Positions 1 through 8,895 are shown, counted from the stretch's first letter. The stretch: DNA of 30,336 nt from an uncultured Lachnospiraceae bacterium (GCA_905209865.1 CAJLUP010000007.1:1-30336), one strand, 5' to 3'. Made by a program: numbers and translations. Notes: generated by a model not told the origin, from the letters alone.

Positions 1-1
1 T

Positions 2-1084
2 AAAAAGAACAGAGTGAACGCGATCTATGAAAAAGCAAACCTGAATCCGAAATATACTTTTGATACTTTCGTTGTAGGAAGCAACAATAACTTCGCGCAC
101 GCAGCTTCACTTGCAGTGGCGGAGTCTCCGGGAGAGATTTACAATCCTCTCTTTATATATGGAGGCGTTGGATTGGGCAAAACGCATCTTATGCATTCCG
201 TTGCCCATTTCATACTTGCAAACGATCCGTCTAAAAAAGTGCTGTACGTTACAAGTGAAACATTTACAAACGAATTGATCGACGCGTTGAAAGCCGGTAA
301 AACAGGCAGTGAACTTGCAATGACAAAGTTCCGTGAAAAATACCGGAATAACGACGTCCTTCTAATTGACGATATTCAGTTTATTATAGGAAAAGAAAGT
401 ACACAGGAAGAATTTTTCCATACGTTTAACCATCTTCATGTGTCAGGAAAACAGATCATTATCTCCAGTGATAAACCTCCAAAAGATATTGAGACACTGG
501 AAGCCCGTCTTCGCACAAGATTTGAGTGGGGACTGATTGCCGATATTTCCTCGCCTGACTATGAGACAAGAATGGCAATTCTTAGGAAGAAAGAAGAACT
601 TGACGGTCTTGAAAAATATCATATACCTGACGATGTTATGCAGTATATTGCTAATAATATCAAATCAAATATCCGTGAATTGGAAGGCTCTCTGAATAAG
701 CTGATCGCTCTTTCTAACCTTGAGAATAAACCGATCGATATTCCACTTGCTGCAGAGGCTTTAAAAGATATGATTTCTCCTGACAATAACCGCGAGGTCA
801 CTCCGGAACTTATTATTGATATCGTATCTGAACATTTTAATATTCCTATTTCTGAATTAAAAGGAAAGAAACGTAATGCTGAAATCGTTCTTCCAAGGCA
901 GATCATCATGTACCTTTGCCGTACTCTTACAGATACGCCGCTTAAAGCCATCGGAGCAATTCTCGGAGGAAAGGACCATGCTTCTGTCAACCACGGCGTT
1001 AAGAAGATTGAGAACGAATTGAAAACAGACGAAGCTCTTAACAATACAGTTAACATTATAAAAAAGAAGATAAATCCAATTTAA
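2..1084 (+). CDS. dnaA: DnaA, replication initiator ATPase (5' end cut by window edge)
   Basis: DnaA binds DnaA boxes at the origin, opens the duplex and helps load the helicase. The frame is open from base 2 without a stop, so the gene starts outside the window. The GTG at 14 is probably internal, because domain I is missing and a full DnaA has about 450 residues. Visible parts are the AAA+ domain with Walker A (GGVGLGKTH), Walker B (LLIDDIQF) and an arginine-rich sensor region. The C-terminal DNA-binding domain carries the signature KDHASVNHGVKKIEN. It lies upstream of dnaN across a gap that contains DnaA boxes, so autoregulation is likely although the dnaA promoter is not in the window. 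Identity is certain; only the start is unknown. Confidence 0.98.
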   Translation, partial: KKNRVNAIYEKANLNPKYTFDTFVVGSNNNFAHAASLAVAESPGEIYNPLFIYGGVGLGKTHLMHSVAHFILANDPSKKVLYVTSETFTNELIDALKAGKTGSELAMTKFREKYRNNDVLLIDDIQFIIGKESTQEEFFHTFNHLHVSGKQIIISSDKPPKDIETLEARLRTRFEWGLIADISSPDYETRMAILRKKEELDGLEKYHIPDDVMQYIANNIKSNIRELEGSLNKLIALSNLENKPIDIPLAAEALKDMISPDNNREVTPELIIDIVSEHFNIPISELKGKKRNAEIVLPRQIIMYLCRTLTDTPLKAIGAILGGKDHASVNHGVKKIENELKTDEALNNTVNIIKKKINPI

Positions 1085-1085
1085 T

Positions 1086-1094
1086 TGTGGATAA
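1086..1094 (-). promoter_or_regulatory. DnaA box, perfect match
   Basis: The plus strand reads TGTGGATAA, the exact complement of TTATCCACA. It begins two bases after the dnaA stop codon. Confidence 0.8.
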
Positions 1095-1263
1095 CTATGT
1101 AGATTATTATGGAAAACAATGGGAAAAGATGTTAATAACATAAAATCGCTTTTTTAAGGCTCAGATTTATTCCCACACTTTCCTCATCGTTTCAACTTGA
1201 AACCCACACAGTTATCACAAGCTGAAAACCTTGATTTTTCAAGGGGTTGAGACAGTTTTCAAC

Positions 1264-1272
1264 TTATTCACA
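1264..1272 (+). promoter_or_regulatory. DnaA box, one mismatch
   Basis: TTATTCACA differs from TTATCCACA at one base. It lies in the putative origin gap, next to the repeated TTTCAACTT motif. Confidence 0.6.
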
Positions 1273-1337
1273 GCCCCTAATACGACGACTGCGGAATTGA
1301 TTTTATATAAATACATATAATTTCGCGTGCGTTAGAC

Positions 1338-1346
1338 TTTTCCACA
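1338..1346 (+). promoter_or_regulatory. DnaA box, one mismatch, in the dnaN leader
   Basis: TTTTCCACA differs from TTATCCACA at one base. It sits 26 bp before the dnaN start, so DnaA bound here could also affect dnaN expression (inference). Confidence 0.55.
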
Positions 1347-1371
1347 CAGAGCGAAAGGAGTTACTTTTTTC

Positions 1372-2481
1372 ATGAAAATTATATGCACAAAACAAAACCT
1401 GTCTAAAGGAGTCAGCATTGTATCTAAAGCAGTTCCATCAAAAACAACAATGCCGATTCTCGAATGTATTTTAATAGACGCATCAACAGACATTATTAAA
1501 CTGACTGCAAATGATATGGAGCTTGGAATCGAAACGTCTATAGACGGGGAAATTATTGAACGCGGAATTTTGGCATTGAATGCAAAAATATTTGCAGAGA
1601 TTGTAAGAAAGCTCCCTGACAATGAAGTGATTATAGAAACACAGGGAGATAATCAAACTCTTATCGTATGTGGGAAAGCGAAATTTAAAATCGCGTCACA
1701 GCCGGGAGATGATTTCTCGTACCTGCCGAATATTGAGAAAGATGACTTTATTACCGTTTCAGAATTTACGTTGAAGGAAGTGATCCGGCAGACGATCTTT
1801 TCAATCGCAGACAGCGATACGAATAAGATGATGACAGGAGAGCTTTTTGAGATCGAGGACAATATACTGAAAGTTGTATCTCTTGACGGACACAGAATTT
1901 CAATTCGAAAGATAGAACTGAAAGATTCTTATGCTCCTAAGAAAGTAATCGTTCCAGGTAAGACACTTCAGGAAATCAGTAAGATTATAGGCGGGGAATC
2001 AAACGCAGATGTAGACATTTCGTTTACAAAGAATCATATCGTTTTCGAATTTGAAAGGACGATCGTTGTATCACGACTGATCGAAGGAGAATATTTCCGA
2101 ATCGATCAGATGCTTTCAAGCGATTATGAAACAAAAGTAAAAATAAATAAAAGAGAGCTGCTGGATTGTATCGACAGAGCTACTTTGTTGATCAAAGAGG
2201 GAGATAAAAAACCGTTGATTATCGATATAAGAGATGAATCGATGGAGTTTAAGATCAAATCTCAGGTTGGTTCGATGGATGATGAGATTATGTGTATCAA
2301 AGAAGGGAAGGATCTTCTTATCGGATTTAACCCGAAATTTTTGATCGATGCTCTTCGTGTAATTGATGATGAAGAGGTAGATCTTTATTTCATGAATGCA
2401 AAAGCGCCGTGCTTCATAAAGGATGAGACGCAGAGTTATATTTATCTCATTCTTCCTGTGAATTTTAATGCAGCGGTATAA
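1372..2481 (+). CDS. dnaN: DNA polymerase III beta subunit (sliding clamp)
   Basis: The clamp forms a ring dimer around DNA and tethers the replicative polymerase and other factors. The 369-residue product has the usual beta-clamp length and begins MKIICTKQNLSKGVSIVSKA, followed by the conserved region around PILECILIDA. The C-terminus ends in the typical strand LILPVNFNA. The ATG at 1372 is preceded by AAAGGAG at 1353-1359, a somewhat long but usable spacing. The position right after dnaA is the standard origin order. A TATAAT at 1316-1321 could be its -10 box, but no -35 lies at a suitable distance. The S4 gene follows after 17 bases, suggesting co-transcription. Confidence 0.98.
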   Translation: MKIICTKQNLSKGVSIVSKAVPSKTTMPILECILIDASTDIIKLTANDMELGIETSIDGEIIERGILALNAKIFAEIVRKLPDNEVIIETQGDNQTLIVCGKAKFKIASQPGDDFSYLPNIEKDDFITVSEFTLKEVIRQTIFSIADSDTNKMMTGELFEIEDNILKVVSLDGHRISIRKIELKDSYAPKKVIVPGKTLQEISKIIGGESNADVDISFTKNHIVFEFERTIVVSRLIEGEYFRIDQMLSSDYETKVKINKRELLDCIDRATLLIKEGDKKPLIIDIRDESMEFKIKSQVGSMDDEIMCIKEGKDLLIGFNPKFLIDALRVIDDEEVDLYFMNAKAPCFIKDETQSYIYLILPVNFNAAV

Positions 2482-2498
2482 TATAAAAGGAGTAAAAT

Positions 2499-2714
2499 AT
2501 GGAATTGTTTCATTTGAGAGCCGGAGAAGAATTCATCCGGCTCGGACAGGTTTTAAAAGCAGCCGGTTTTGTTGAAAACGGCGGACAGGCAAAAGAGGTT
2601 ATACAGGAAGGACTTGTCAGTGTAAACGGAGAAGTTGAGACAAGAAGAGGAAGGAAACTTTATCCGAATGATGTTGTATCTTTTGAAGAAGATGAATTGA
2701 CAGTTCAAAAATAA
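2499..2714 (+). CDS. yaaA: Small S4-domain RNA-binding protein (YaaA family)
   Basis: This 71-residue protein consists almost entirely of an S4 fold: RLGQVLKAAGFVENGGQAK, then GLVSVNGEVETRRGRKL, then PNDVVSF. S4 domains bind structured RNA. The gene between dnaN and recF is a constant feature of Firmicutes origin regions, and its B. subtilis counterpart is associated with ribosome assembly. AAAGGAG lies just ahead of the ATG. The family is clear; the exact role in this organism is inferred from the counterpart. Confidence 0.9.
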   Translation: MELFHLRAGEEFIRLGQVLKAAGFVENGGQAKEVIQEGLVSVNGEVETRRGRKLYPNDVVSFEEDELTVQK

Positions 2715-2812
2715 AAATCCTGTATGAAAGGAATTAGAAACGGAATTGTAAGTCAAATCCGTACATTGAAAAAAAGATAAAAAACGTGTAAAATAAATTA
2801 GATGGGAAAGTT

Positions 2813-3901
2813 ATGATTATCAAGTCTTTGAAGCTTAAAAATTACAGAAATTATGATCTTCTTGATCTTACGTTTGATCCGAAGACAAATATTCTGTATG
2901 GTGATAACGCTCAGGGAAAAACGAATATACTGGAAGCTCTGTATTTATCGGGAACGACGAAATCCCACAGGGGAACGAAAGACAGAGATGTCATTCAGTT
3001 CGGGTATGATGAGTCACATATAGAGACGATTATTGAAAAGCGGAAAATAGATTTTCAGATCGATATGCATTTGAAAAAAAACAGTCCGAAAGGGATTGCT
3101 ATTGATAAAGTTCCGATCAGGAGAGCAGGGGAATTGTTTGGAATTGTTCATTTTGTGTTTTTTTCCCCGGAGGATCTTAATATCATAAAAGAAGGTCCGG
3201 CAGGAAGAAGAAGATTTATTGATCTGGAACTTTCACAGCTTGATAAAATTTATCTTAATAATCTTTCTAACTATAATCGGATCATCAATCAGAGAAATTC
3301 CTTGTTAAAAGATATATACGGACAGAAAAATCTGATAGAGACATTGGATATATGGGATATGCAGCTTGCAGAATATGGCAGGAAGATTTTAGAGCGTCGT
3401 CAGGAATTTGTCAAAGAGGTAAACGGCATTATTTCGGATATTCATTATAAGCTTACCGGAGGAAAAGAGCGGATTACTTTGACGTATGAGAGCAGTCTTG
3501 GAAATATGACGTTCGAAGATGCGTTAAACAAATACAGAGAACGGGATCTGCGTATGAAAAGTACGACGGCAGGTCCTCACAGAGACGATATTTGTTTCAC
3601 GACAGATACGGGATTGGATATCAGAAGATTCGGATCGCAGGGACAGCAGAGAACAGCGGCGTTATCGCTGAAATTATCGGAAATCGAACTTGTAAAAAAA
3701 GAGCTGAACGATACGCCGATCTTACTTCTTGACGATGTATTGTCTGAATTGGATAAACATCGGCAAAACTATTTATTAGATAGTATCGACGATGTACAGA
3801 CGATCATAACGTGTACAGGTTTAGATGAGTTTGTCAATCACAGATTTTCTATTAATAAGATATTTCACATAAAGAACGGACATGCAGTAAATGCAAATTA
3901 G
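2813..3901 (+). CDS. recF: RecF, DNA replication and repair ATPase
   Basis: RecF is an SMC/ABC-like ATPase that helps load RecA on gapped DNA during recombinational repair. The 362 residues match family length. The Walker A motif is at residues 30-38 (GDNAQGKTN). The ABC signature FGSQGQQRT lies near residue 273, and Walker B with the D-loop (ILLLDDVLSELD) near 302-313. The ATG at 2813 is preceded by GGGAAAG. About 98 bases separate it from the S4 gene, and gyrB follows 11 bases after its stop, so recF and gyrB are probably co-transcribed. Confidence 0.97.
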   Translation: MIIKSLKLKNYRNYDLLDLTFDPKTNILYGDNAQGKTNILEALYLSGTTKSHRGTKDRDVIQFGYDESHIETIIEKRKIDFQIDMHLKKNSPKGIAIDKVPIRRAGELFGIVHFVFFSPEDLNIIKEGPAGRRRFIDLELSQLDKIYLNNLSNYNRIINQRNSLLKDIYGQKNLIETLDIWDMQLAEYGRKILERRQEFVKEVNGIISDIHYKLTGGKERITLTYESSLGNMTFEDALNKYRERDLRMKSTTAGPHRDDICFTTDTGLDIRRFGSQGQQRTAALSLKLSEIELVKKELNDTPILLLDDVLSELDKHRQNYLLDSIDDVQTIITCTGLDEFVNHRFSINKIFHIKNGHAVNAN

Positions 3902-3912
3902 GAGGGTATTAC

Positions 3913-5850
3913 ATGGGTGCATCAAGTACAGAATTTGACGCGGAATACGGGGCGGATCAAATCCAGATTTTGGAAGGTCTTGAAGCCGTAAGAAAAAGGC
4001 CGGGTATGTATATCGGCAGTACTTCGACGAGGGGACTTCATCATCTTGTATATGAGATCGTAGACAATTCCGTAGACGAGGCATTGGCGGGATATTGTGA
4101 TGAAATACAGGTAAATATCAATAAAGATAATTCCATTACAGTATGCGATAATGGAAGAGGAATTCCGGTAGGCATCAACCACAAAGCAGGACTTCCGGCA
4201 GTTGAGGTTGTATTTACTGTACTTCATGCAGGTGGAAAATTCGGCGGAGGAGGGTACAAAGTATCCGGAGGACTTCACGGAGTAGGTGCGTCTGTAGTAA
4301 ATGCTCTTTCTGAGTGGCTTGAAGTAGAAATTTATCATGAAGGTCAGATTTATAAACAGCGTTATGAGAGAGGAAAGGTTGTATATAAATTAAAAACGAT
4401 CGGCGAATGCGAACCTGACAGAACAGGGACAAAAGTAACATTTTTACCTGACGCAGAAATCTTTGATGATACGATTTTTGATTATGATACGCTGAAACAG
4501 CGTTTCAGAGAGATGGCGTTTTTAACAAAAGGTCTTAAGATCGTATTAAGAGACTGGCGTGAGGAAGAATTAAGAGAGCACACATTCCATTACGAAGGCG
4601 GAATTAAAGAATTTGTCACATATTTGAATAAAAGTAAGACGCCGCTTTATGAGCAGATTATTTACTGTGAAGGAATGAAAGACGGCGTTGCAGTGGAAAT
4701 TGCAATGCAGCATAACGATTCTTACAGTGAAAATACTTATGGATTTGTAAATAATATTACAACGCCGGAGGGCGGTACACATATCGAAGGATTCAGAGGG
4801 GCTCTCACAAAGACGTTTAATGATTATGCAAGAAAGAACAGGCTTTTAAAGGACAGTGAGCCGAATCTTTCAGGAGATGATATCAGAGAAGGTCTTACTG
4901 CGATTGTAAGCGTAAAGATAGAAGATCCTCAGTTTGAAGGTCAGACGAAGCAAAAACTCGGAAACAGTGAGGCGAGAGGAGCTGTAAACAGTATTCTTTC
5001 TTCACAGTTGGAAATTTTCTTAGAACAGAATCCGAGTGTTGCAAAGATTACAGTTGAGAAATCTGTGATGGCACAGCGTGCAAGGGAAGCCGCGAGAAAA
5101 GCGAGAGATCTTACAAGAAGAAAATCTGCATTAGAAGGAACTTCTCTTCCGGGTAAGCTTGCCGATTGTTCGGATAAAGATCCCGTAAATTGTGAGATAT
5201 ACATCGTAGAGGGAGATTCTGCCGGTGGTTCTGCAAAGACGGCGAGGGATCGTGCGACACAGGCAATTCTTCCGCTGAGAGGAAAAATTTTGAATGTAGA
5301 GAAGGCTCGTCTTGATAAGATTTATGCAAATGCAGAGATCAAAGCAATGATCACTGCTTTTGGAACAGGAATTCATGATGATTTTGATATTTCAAAATTA
5401 AGATATCATAAGATCATTATTATGACCGATGCCGATGTAGATGGCGCGCATATCAGTACATTACTGCTTACATTCCTTTATCGGTTTATGCCGGATCTGA
5501 TTAAAGAAGGATATGTGTATCTTGCACAGCCGCCTCTTTATAAACTTGAGAAAAATAAAAAAGTCTGGTATGCATACAGCGATGAAGAATTGAATCAGAT
5601 TCTTACAGAAGTTGGAAGAGACAGCAATAATAAGATACAGCGTTATAAAGGTTTGGGAGAGATGGATGCAGATCAGCTTTGGGAGACAACAATGGATCCT
5701 GAACATAGAATTCTTCTTCGTGTAACGATGGATGAAGAGACATCATCTGAATTAGATCTGACATTTACGACCCTTATGGGAGATAAGGTAGAACCAAGAC
5801 GCGAATTCATAGAAGAAAATGCAAAATACGTTAAAAATTTGGATATATAA
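3913..5850 (+). CDS. gyrB: DNA gyrase subunit B
   Basis: GyrB provides the ATPase and part of the cleavage centre of gyrase, which introduces negative supercoils. The 645-residue protein starts with an N-terminal arm and a GHKL ATPase domain: EIVDNSVDEALAG near residue 47, DNGRGIPVG near 78, and the ATP lid GGKFGGGGYKVSGGLHGVG near 106-124. The TOPRIM domain has the metal-binding acidic residues E433 (EGDSAGGSA) and D506/D508/D510 (DADVDG). The C-terminus ends with the usual GyrA-contact region around RYKGLGEMD. Length is typical of Gram-positive GyrB without the proteobacterial insertion. AGGAGG at 3900-3905 sets the ATG at 3913. It is separated from gyrA by a 208-bp spacer full of hairpins. 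Confidence 0.98.
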   Translation: MGASSTEFDAEYGADQIQILEGLEAVRKRPGMYIGSTSTRGLHHLVYEIVDNSVDEALAGYCDEIQVNINKDNSITVCDNGRGIPVGINHKAGLPAVEVVFTVLHAGGKFGGGGYKVSGGLHGVGASVVNALSEWLEVEIYHEGQIYKQRYERGKVVYKLKTIGECEPDRTGTKVTFLPDAEIFDDTIFDYDTLKQRFREMAFLTKGLKIVLRDWREEELREHTFHYEGGIKEFVTYLNKSKTPLYEQIIYCEGMKDGVAVEIAMQHNDSYSENTYGFVNNITTPEGGTHIEGFRGALTKTFNDYARKNRLLKDSEPNLSGDDIREGLTAIVSVKIEDPQFEGQTKQKLGNSEARGAVNSILSSQLEIFLEQNPSVAKITVEKSVMAQRAREAARKARDLTRRKSALEGTSLPGKLADCSDKDPVNCEIYIVEGDSAGGSAKTARDRATQAILPLRGKILNVEKARLDKIYANAEIKAMITAFGTGIHDDFDISKLRYHKIIIMTDADVDGAHISTLLLTFLYRFMPDLIKEGYVYLAQPPLYKLEKNKKVWYAYSDEELNQILTEVGRDSNNKIQRYKGLGEMDADQLWETTMDPEHRILLRVTMDEETSSELDLTFTTLMGDKVEPRREFIEENAKYVKNLDI

Positions 5851-5884
5851 CACTTTACAGCGACGATCACAGAACCTTAGAGGG

Positions 5885-5912
5885 CATGAAAATAAATTCA
5901 TTTATTTTCATG
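5885..5912. repeat. Hairpin 1 of the gyrB-gyrA spacer
   Basis: A perfect 12-bp inverted repeat, CATGAAAATAAA / TTTATTTTCATG, with a 4-base loop, 34 bases after gyrB. It is not followed by a T tract, so it does not look like an ordinary intrinsic terminator. Confidence 0.85.
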
Positions 5913-5928
5913 TCATATAAGGGGCGTA

Positions 5929-5955
5929 TGGTTTGGCATTGGAAATGCCAAACCA
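5929..5955. repeat. Hairpin 2 of the gyrB-gyrA spacer
   Basis: A perfect 12-bp inverted repeat, TGGTTTGGCATT / AATGCCAAACCA, with a 3-base loop (GGA). Its last three bases (5953-5955) are shared with hairpin 3, so the outermost pairs of the two compete. No T tract follows. Confidence 0.85.
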
Positions 5956-5990
5956 GTAAGAAAATCGAGGAACGAAGATTTTCTTACTGG
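5953..5990. repeat. Hairpin 3 of the gyrB-gyrA spacer
   Basis: A perfect 14-bp inverted repeat, CCAGTAAGAAAATC / GATTTTCTTACTGG, with a 10-base loop (GAGGAACGAA). A related purine motif, GGAGCGAAAG, follows right after the stem. No T tract follows, and the gyrA start lies about 70 bases downstream. Confidence 0.85.
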
Positions 5991-6058
5991 ATCGGAGCGA
6001 AAGAGAAGGAAATAAAATGAATTCTATGGATTGGAAATCAGTAAAAAGGAGATAAAGA

Positions 6059-8620
6059 ATGGAAGATAATATTTTTGACAAAATCCATGAGGTCGATTTG
6101 AAAAAGACGATGGAAACTTCCTACATTGATTATGCGATGAGCGTTATTGCGGCGCGAGCGCTTCCTGATGTAAGAGACGGATTGAAGCCTGTGCAAAGAA
6201 GAATTCTGTATTCCATGATCGAACTGAACAATGGTCCGGATAAACCGCATCGTAAATGTGCGCGTATCGTCGGTGATACAATGGGTAAATATCATCCGCA
6301 TGGAGATAGTTCTATTTATGGCGCGTTAGTAAATCTCGCGCAGGAATGGTCAACGCGATACCCGCTTGTTGACGGTCACGGAAACTTCGGTTCGGTGGAC
6401 GGAGACGGAGCTGCCGCGATGCGTTATACGGAGGCTCGTTTAAGTAAGATTTCAATGGAAATGACAGCGGATATCAACAAAGATACTGTTGATTTTGTAC
6501 CGAACTTTGATGAGACAGAGAAAGAGCCGGTTGTACTTCCGTCAAGATTTCCGAATCTTCTTGTAAATGGAACTTCAGGAATTGCAGTCGGTATGGCGAC
6601 GAATATTCCGCCTCATAATCTTCGGGAAGTAATCGGTGCTGTTGTAAAGATCATTGACGATCAAATTGATGAAAACGGAGAAACTACGATTGAAGACATC
6701 CTTCAGATCATTAAGGGACCGGATTTCCCTACGGGAGCTGAAATACTTGGTACAAGAGGAATTGAAGAAGCATACAGAACAGGTCGTGGAAAGATCAGAG
6801 TAAGAGCTGTGACGGACATTGAACCGATGCAAAACGGAAAGAACAGAATTATCGTTACAGAACTTCCTTTCATGGTAAACAAAGCGCGTCTTATAGAGAA
6901 AATTGCAGAACTTGTAAGAGATAAAAAAATTGACGGAATTACAGACTTAAGCGATCAGTCAAGCCGAGAAGGGATGCGTATCTGCATTGAACTTCGCCGT
7001 GATGTGAATCCGAATGTTATTTTGAATCAGCTTTATAAGCACACACAGCTTCAGGATACATTTGGTGTGATCATGCTTGCGCTTGTCAATAATGAACCGA
7101 AAGTTATGAATATTCTTGATATGTTGAAATATTATTTGACGCATCAGGAAGAAGTTGTTACAAGAAGAACAAAATATGATCTGAATAAGGCGGAAGAAAG
7201 AGCTCATATTTTGCAGGGATTATTGATTGCTTTGGATAATATTGATGAAGTAATCAAGATCATTCGCGGATCAAAAAATGTTCAGGAAGCAAAGGCAGAG
7301 TTGATTGCAAGGTTTGATCTGTCGGAAGCACAGGCACAGGCAATCGTAGATATGCGTCTGAGAGCTCTTACAGGTTTGGAAAGAGAAAAACTGGAAGCAG
7401 AATACGCAGAATTGATGAAAAAAATCGAAGAATATCGTGCGATTCTTGCTGACAGAAAACTGCTTCTCGGAGTGATCAGAAAAGAAATTCTTATCATTTC
7501 CGAAAAATACGGAGATGATAGAAGAACCCAGATCGGTTATGATGAATTTGATATTTCGATGGAGGATTTGATTCCACGAGAAAATGTTGTCATTACTGTG
7601 ACAAATATGGGTTACATTAAGCGTATGAGCATGGATACCTTCAAGAGTCAGAACCGGGGAGGCAAAGGAATCAAAGGAATGCAGACGCTTGAAGAAGACT
7701 TTATAAGAGAATTGTTTGTTACAACAAGTCACCATTATATTATGTTCTTCACAAATAAAGGGCGTGTGTACAGACTGAAAGCATATGAGATACCGGAAGC
7801 AGGAAGAACTGCAAGAGGCACGGCTGTGATTAATCTTCTGCAGCTTATGCCGGATGAGAAGATTACCGCGACAATTCCGATCAAAGAGTATGAAGATGGA
7901 AAATATCTGTTTATGGCAACAAAGAAAGGTCTTGTGAAAAAGACTCCGATTCAGGACTATATGAATGTGAGAAAAACAGGACTTGCGGCGATTTCTCTCC
8001 GTGAAGATGATCTTTTGATCGAAGTCAAAGTAACGGACAATGATCAGGACATTCTTCTAGTGACAAAATATGGACAATGTATCCGCTTTAATGAAAAAGA
8101 CGTTCGTTCTACAGGCCGTGTGTCTATGGGCGTCAGAGGTATGAATTTAGGTGATAATGACGAAATCATCGGTATGCAGATGAGCAGTCAGGGAAAAGAT
8201 ATTTTGATTGTTTCGGAAAAAGGTATGGGAAAACGTACAAGCATGGAAGAATTTACGAAACAAAACCGCGGCGGAAAAGGTGTGAAATGTTATAAGATCA
8301 CAGAAAAGACCGGAAATGTAGTCGGAATGAAAGCTGTGGATGAAGAAAGTGAAATCATGATTATCAATACAGAAGGAATCGTGATTCGAATGAAATGCTC
8401 TGATATTTCTCAGTATGGACGAATTACATCAGGAGTAAAACTGATTAATCTTCCGGAACGCGAAACAGTGGCAAGCGTGGCAAAAGTAAGAACTGCATCA
8501 GCAGAGATCGATGGAGAAGAAGTCGAGATTAAAGAGGAAGACGACACTGTGGGAAATATAGCTGAAAATGCAGTGGATAAGTCAGAAGATAACACGGAAG
8601 AAGATGTGGAAAACAAATAA
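6059..8620 (+). CDS. gyrA: DNA gyrase subunit A
   Basis: GyrA carries the DNA breakage-reunion activity of gyrase. The 853-residue protein has the winged-helix core with the quinolone region GDSSIYGALV at residues 82-91 and the catalytic tyrosine Y123 (AAMRYTEAR). S84 is the usual serine, but residue 88, where E. coli and B. subtilis carry an acidic residue, is glycine. The C-terminal beta-pinwheel contains the GyrA box QNRGGKG at 531, needed for DNA wrapping, and a second close copy at 735. A tail of about 35 mostly acidic residues ends the protein. AAAGGAG lies just ahead of the ATG. A strong terminator follows at 8662-8699, so the origin transcription block ends here. Confidence 0.98.
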   Translation: MEDNIFDKIHEVDLKKTMETSYIDYAMSVIAARALPDVRDGLKPVQRRILYSMIELNNGPDKPHRKCARIVGDTMGKYHPHGDSSIYGALVNLAQEWSTRYPLVDGHGNFGSVDGDGAAAMRYTEARLSKISMEMTADINKDTVDFVPNFDETEKEPVVLPSRFPNLLVNGTSGIAVGMATNIPPHNLREVIGAVVKIIDDQIDENGETTIEDILQIIKGPDFPTGAEILGTRGIEEAYRTGRGKIRVRAVTDIEPMQNGKNRIIVTELPFMVNKARLIEKIAELVRDKKIDGITDLSDQSSREGMRICIELRRDVNPNVILNQLYKHTQLQDTFGVIMLALVNNEPKVMNILDMLKYYLTHQEEVVTRRTKYDLNKAEERAHILQGLLIALDNIDEVIKIIRGSKNVQEAKAELIARFDLSEAQAQAIVDMRLRALTGLEREKLEAEYAELMKKIEEYRAILADRKLLLGVIRKEILIISEKYGDDRRTQIGYDEFDISMEDLIPRENVVITVTNMGYIKRMSMDTFKSQNRGGKGIKGMQTLEEDFIRELFVTTSHHYIMFFTNKGRVYRLKAYEIPEAGRTARGTAVINLLQLMPDEKITATIPIKEYEDGKYLFMATKKGLVKKTPIQDYMNVRKTGLAAISLREDDLLIEVKVTDNDQDILLVTKYGQCIRFNEKDVRSTGRVSMGVRGMNLGDNDEIIGMQMSSQGKDILIVSEKGMGKRTSMEEFTKQNRGGKGVKCYKITEKTGNVVGMKAVDEESEIMIINTEGIVIRMKCSDISQYGRITSGVKLINLPERETVASVAKVRTASAEIDGEEVEIKEEDDTVGNIAENAVDKSEDNTEEDVENK

Positions 8621-8661
8621 AAACAGAGGAATTATTGTTGATAAACAGTAAGGGTTATGTG

Positions 8662-8699
8662 AAAAAGACTGATGAGGAAATCTTGTCAGTCTTTTTTTT
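8662..8699 (+). terminator. Intrinsic terminator of gyrA
   Basis: An 11-bp stem, AAAAAGACTGA / TCAGTCTTTTT, with a 13-base loop runs into eight or more T residues. It begins 41 bases after the gyrA stop. Confidence 0.9.
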
Positions 8700-8703
8700 C
8701 ATA

Positions 8704-8766
8704 GCGACGAGCCAAAGTCAGGGCTTGCCCGAGACCTTGGTGACCGCTTATAATCCCGGAATGTGC
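8704..8766 (+). repeat. 63-bp dispersed repeat, copy 1
   Basis: This segment starts GCGACGAGCCAAAG and ends CCCGGAATGTGC. It matches 23467-23529 at 56 of 63 positions with no gap, and weaker similarity continues for about 25 more bases. It starts four bases after the T tract of the gyrA terminator. It can fold as an imperfect hairpin with GGGC/GCCC around a TT turn, GTC/GAC, CCAA/TTGG and an outer GCG/CGC. The remaining gap up to bofA (8767-8895) shows no other clear signal. Confidence 0.85.
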
Positions 8767-8895
8767 TTTTTAGACTTCATGCGATTTGACTTATAACAGT
8801 TTGTACTTAAGGATATAAACAGAAGAGTGGAATAAAGAGTTTTATGTGAGAATAAAATAGAGTCATAGAAAAGTAGCGGAAAGGAAGAGAGAAAA

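Larger units (their letters stand above)
1085..1371. other. Putative oriC segment between dnaA and dnaN
   Basis: This 287-bp gap contains a perfect DnaA box at 1086-1094, two one-mismatch boxes at 1264-1272 and 1338-1346, and an AT-rich stretch at 1297-1323 that could serve as unwinding element. Two small symmetric structures are also present: 1189-1203 (GTTTCAA, one base, TTGAAAC) and a 6-bp stem at 1229-1244 (CCTTGA/TCAAGG). The octamer TTTCAACTT occurs at 1190-1198 and again near 1257-1265. Many Firmicutes have a bipartite origin with box clusters upstream and downstream of dnaA, and this would be the downstream part. Origin activity itself is inferred. Confidence 0.7.

Noticed and set aside
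619..1056. Long open frames antisense to dnaA and to other conserved genes (for example 7271-7735 and 28484-28915 on the minus strand)
   Set aside because: They lie wholly inside well-identified genes, have no ribosome sites, and their sequences look like complements of conserved proteins.
1297..1321. TTGATT and TATAAT as a dnaN promoter
   Set aside because: The spacing is only 13 bases, too short for a sigma-A promoter. Only the -10 box remains as a possibility.
8701..8796. An open frame through repeat copy 1 (… SQGLPETLVTAYNPGMCF …)
   Set aside because: Copy 2 has a stop codon (CAA to TAA) in the same frame, and the other differences change amino acids freely. The conservation is of the DNA or RNA, not of a protein.
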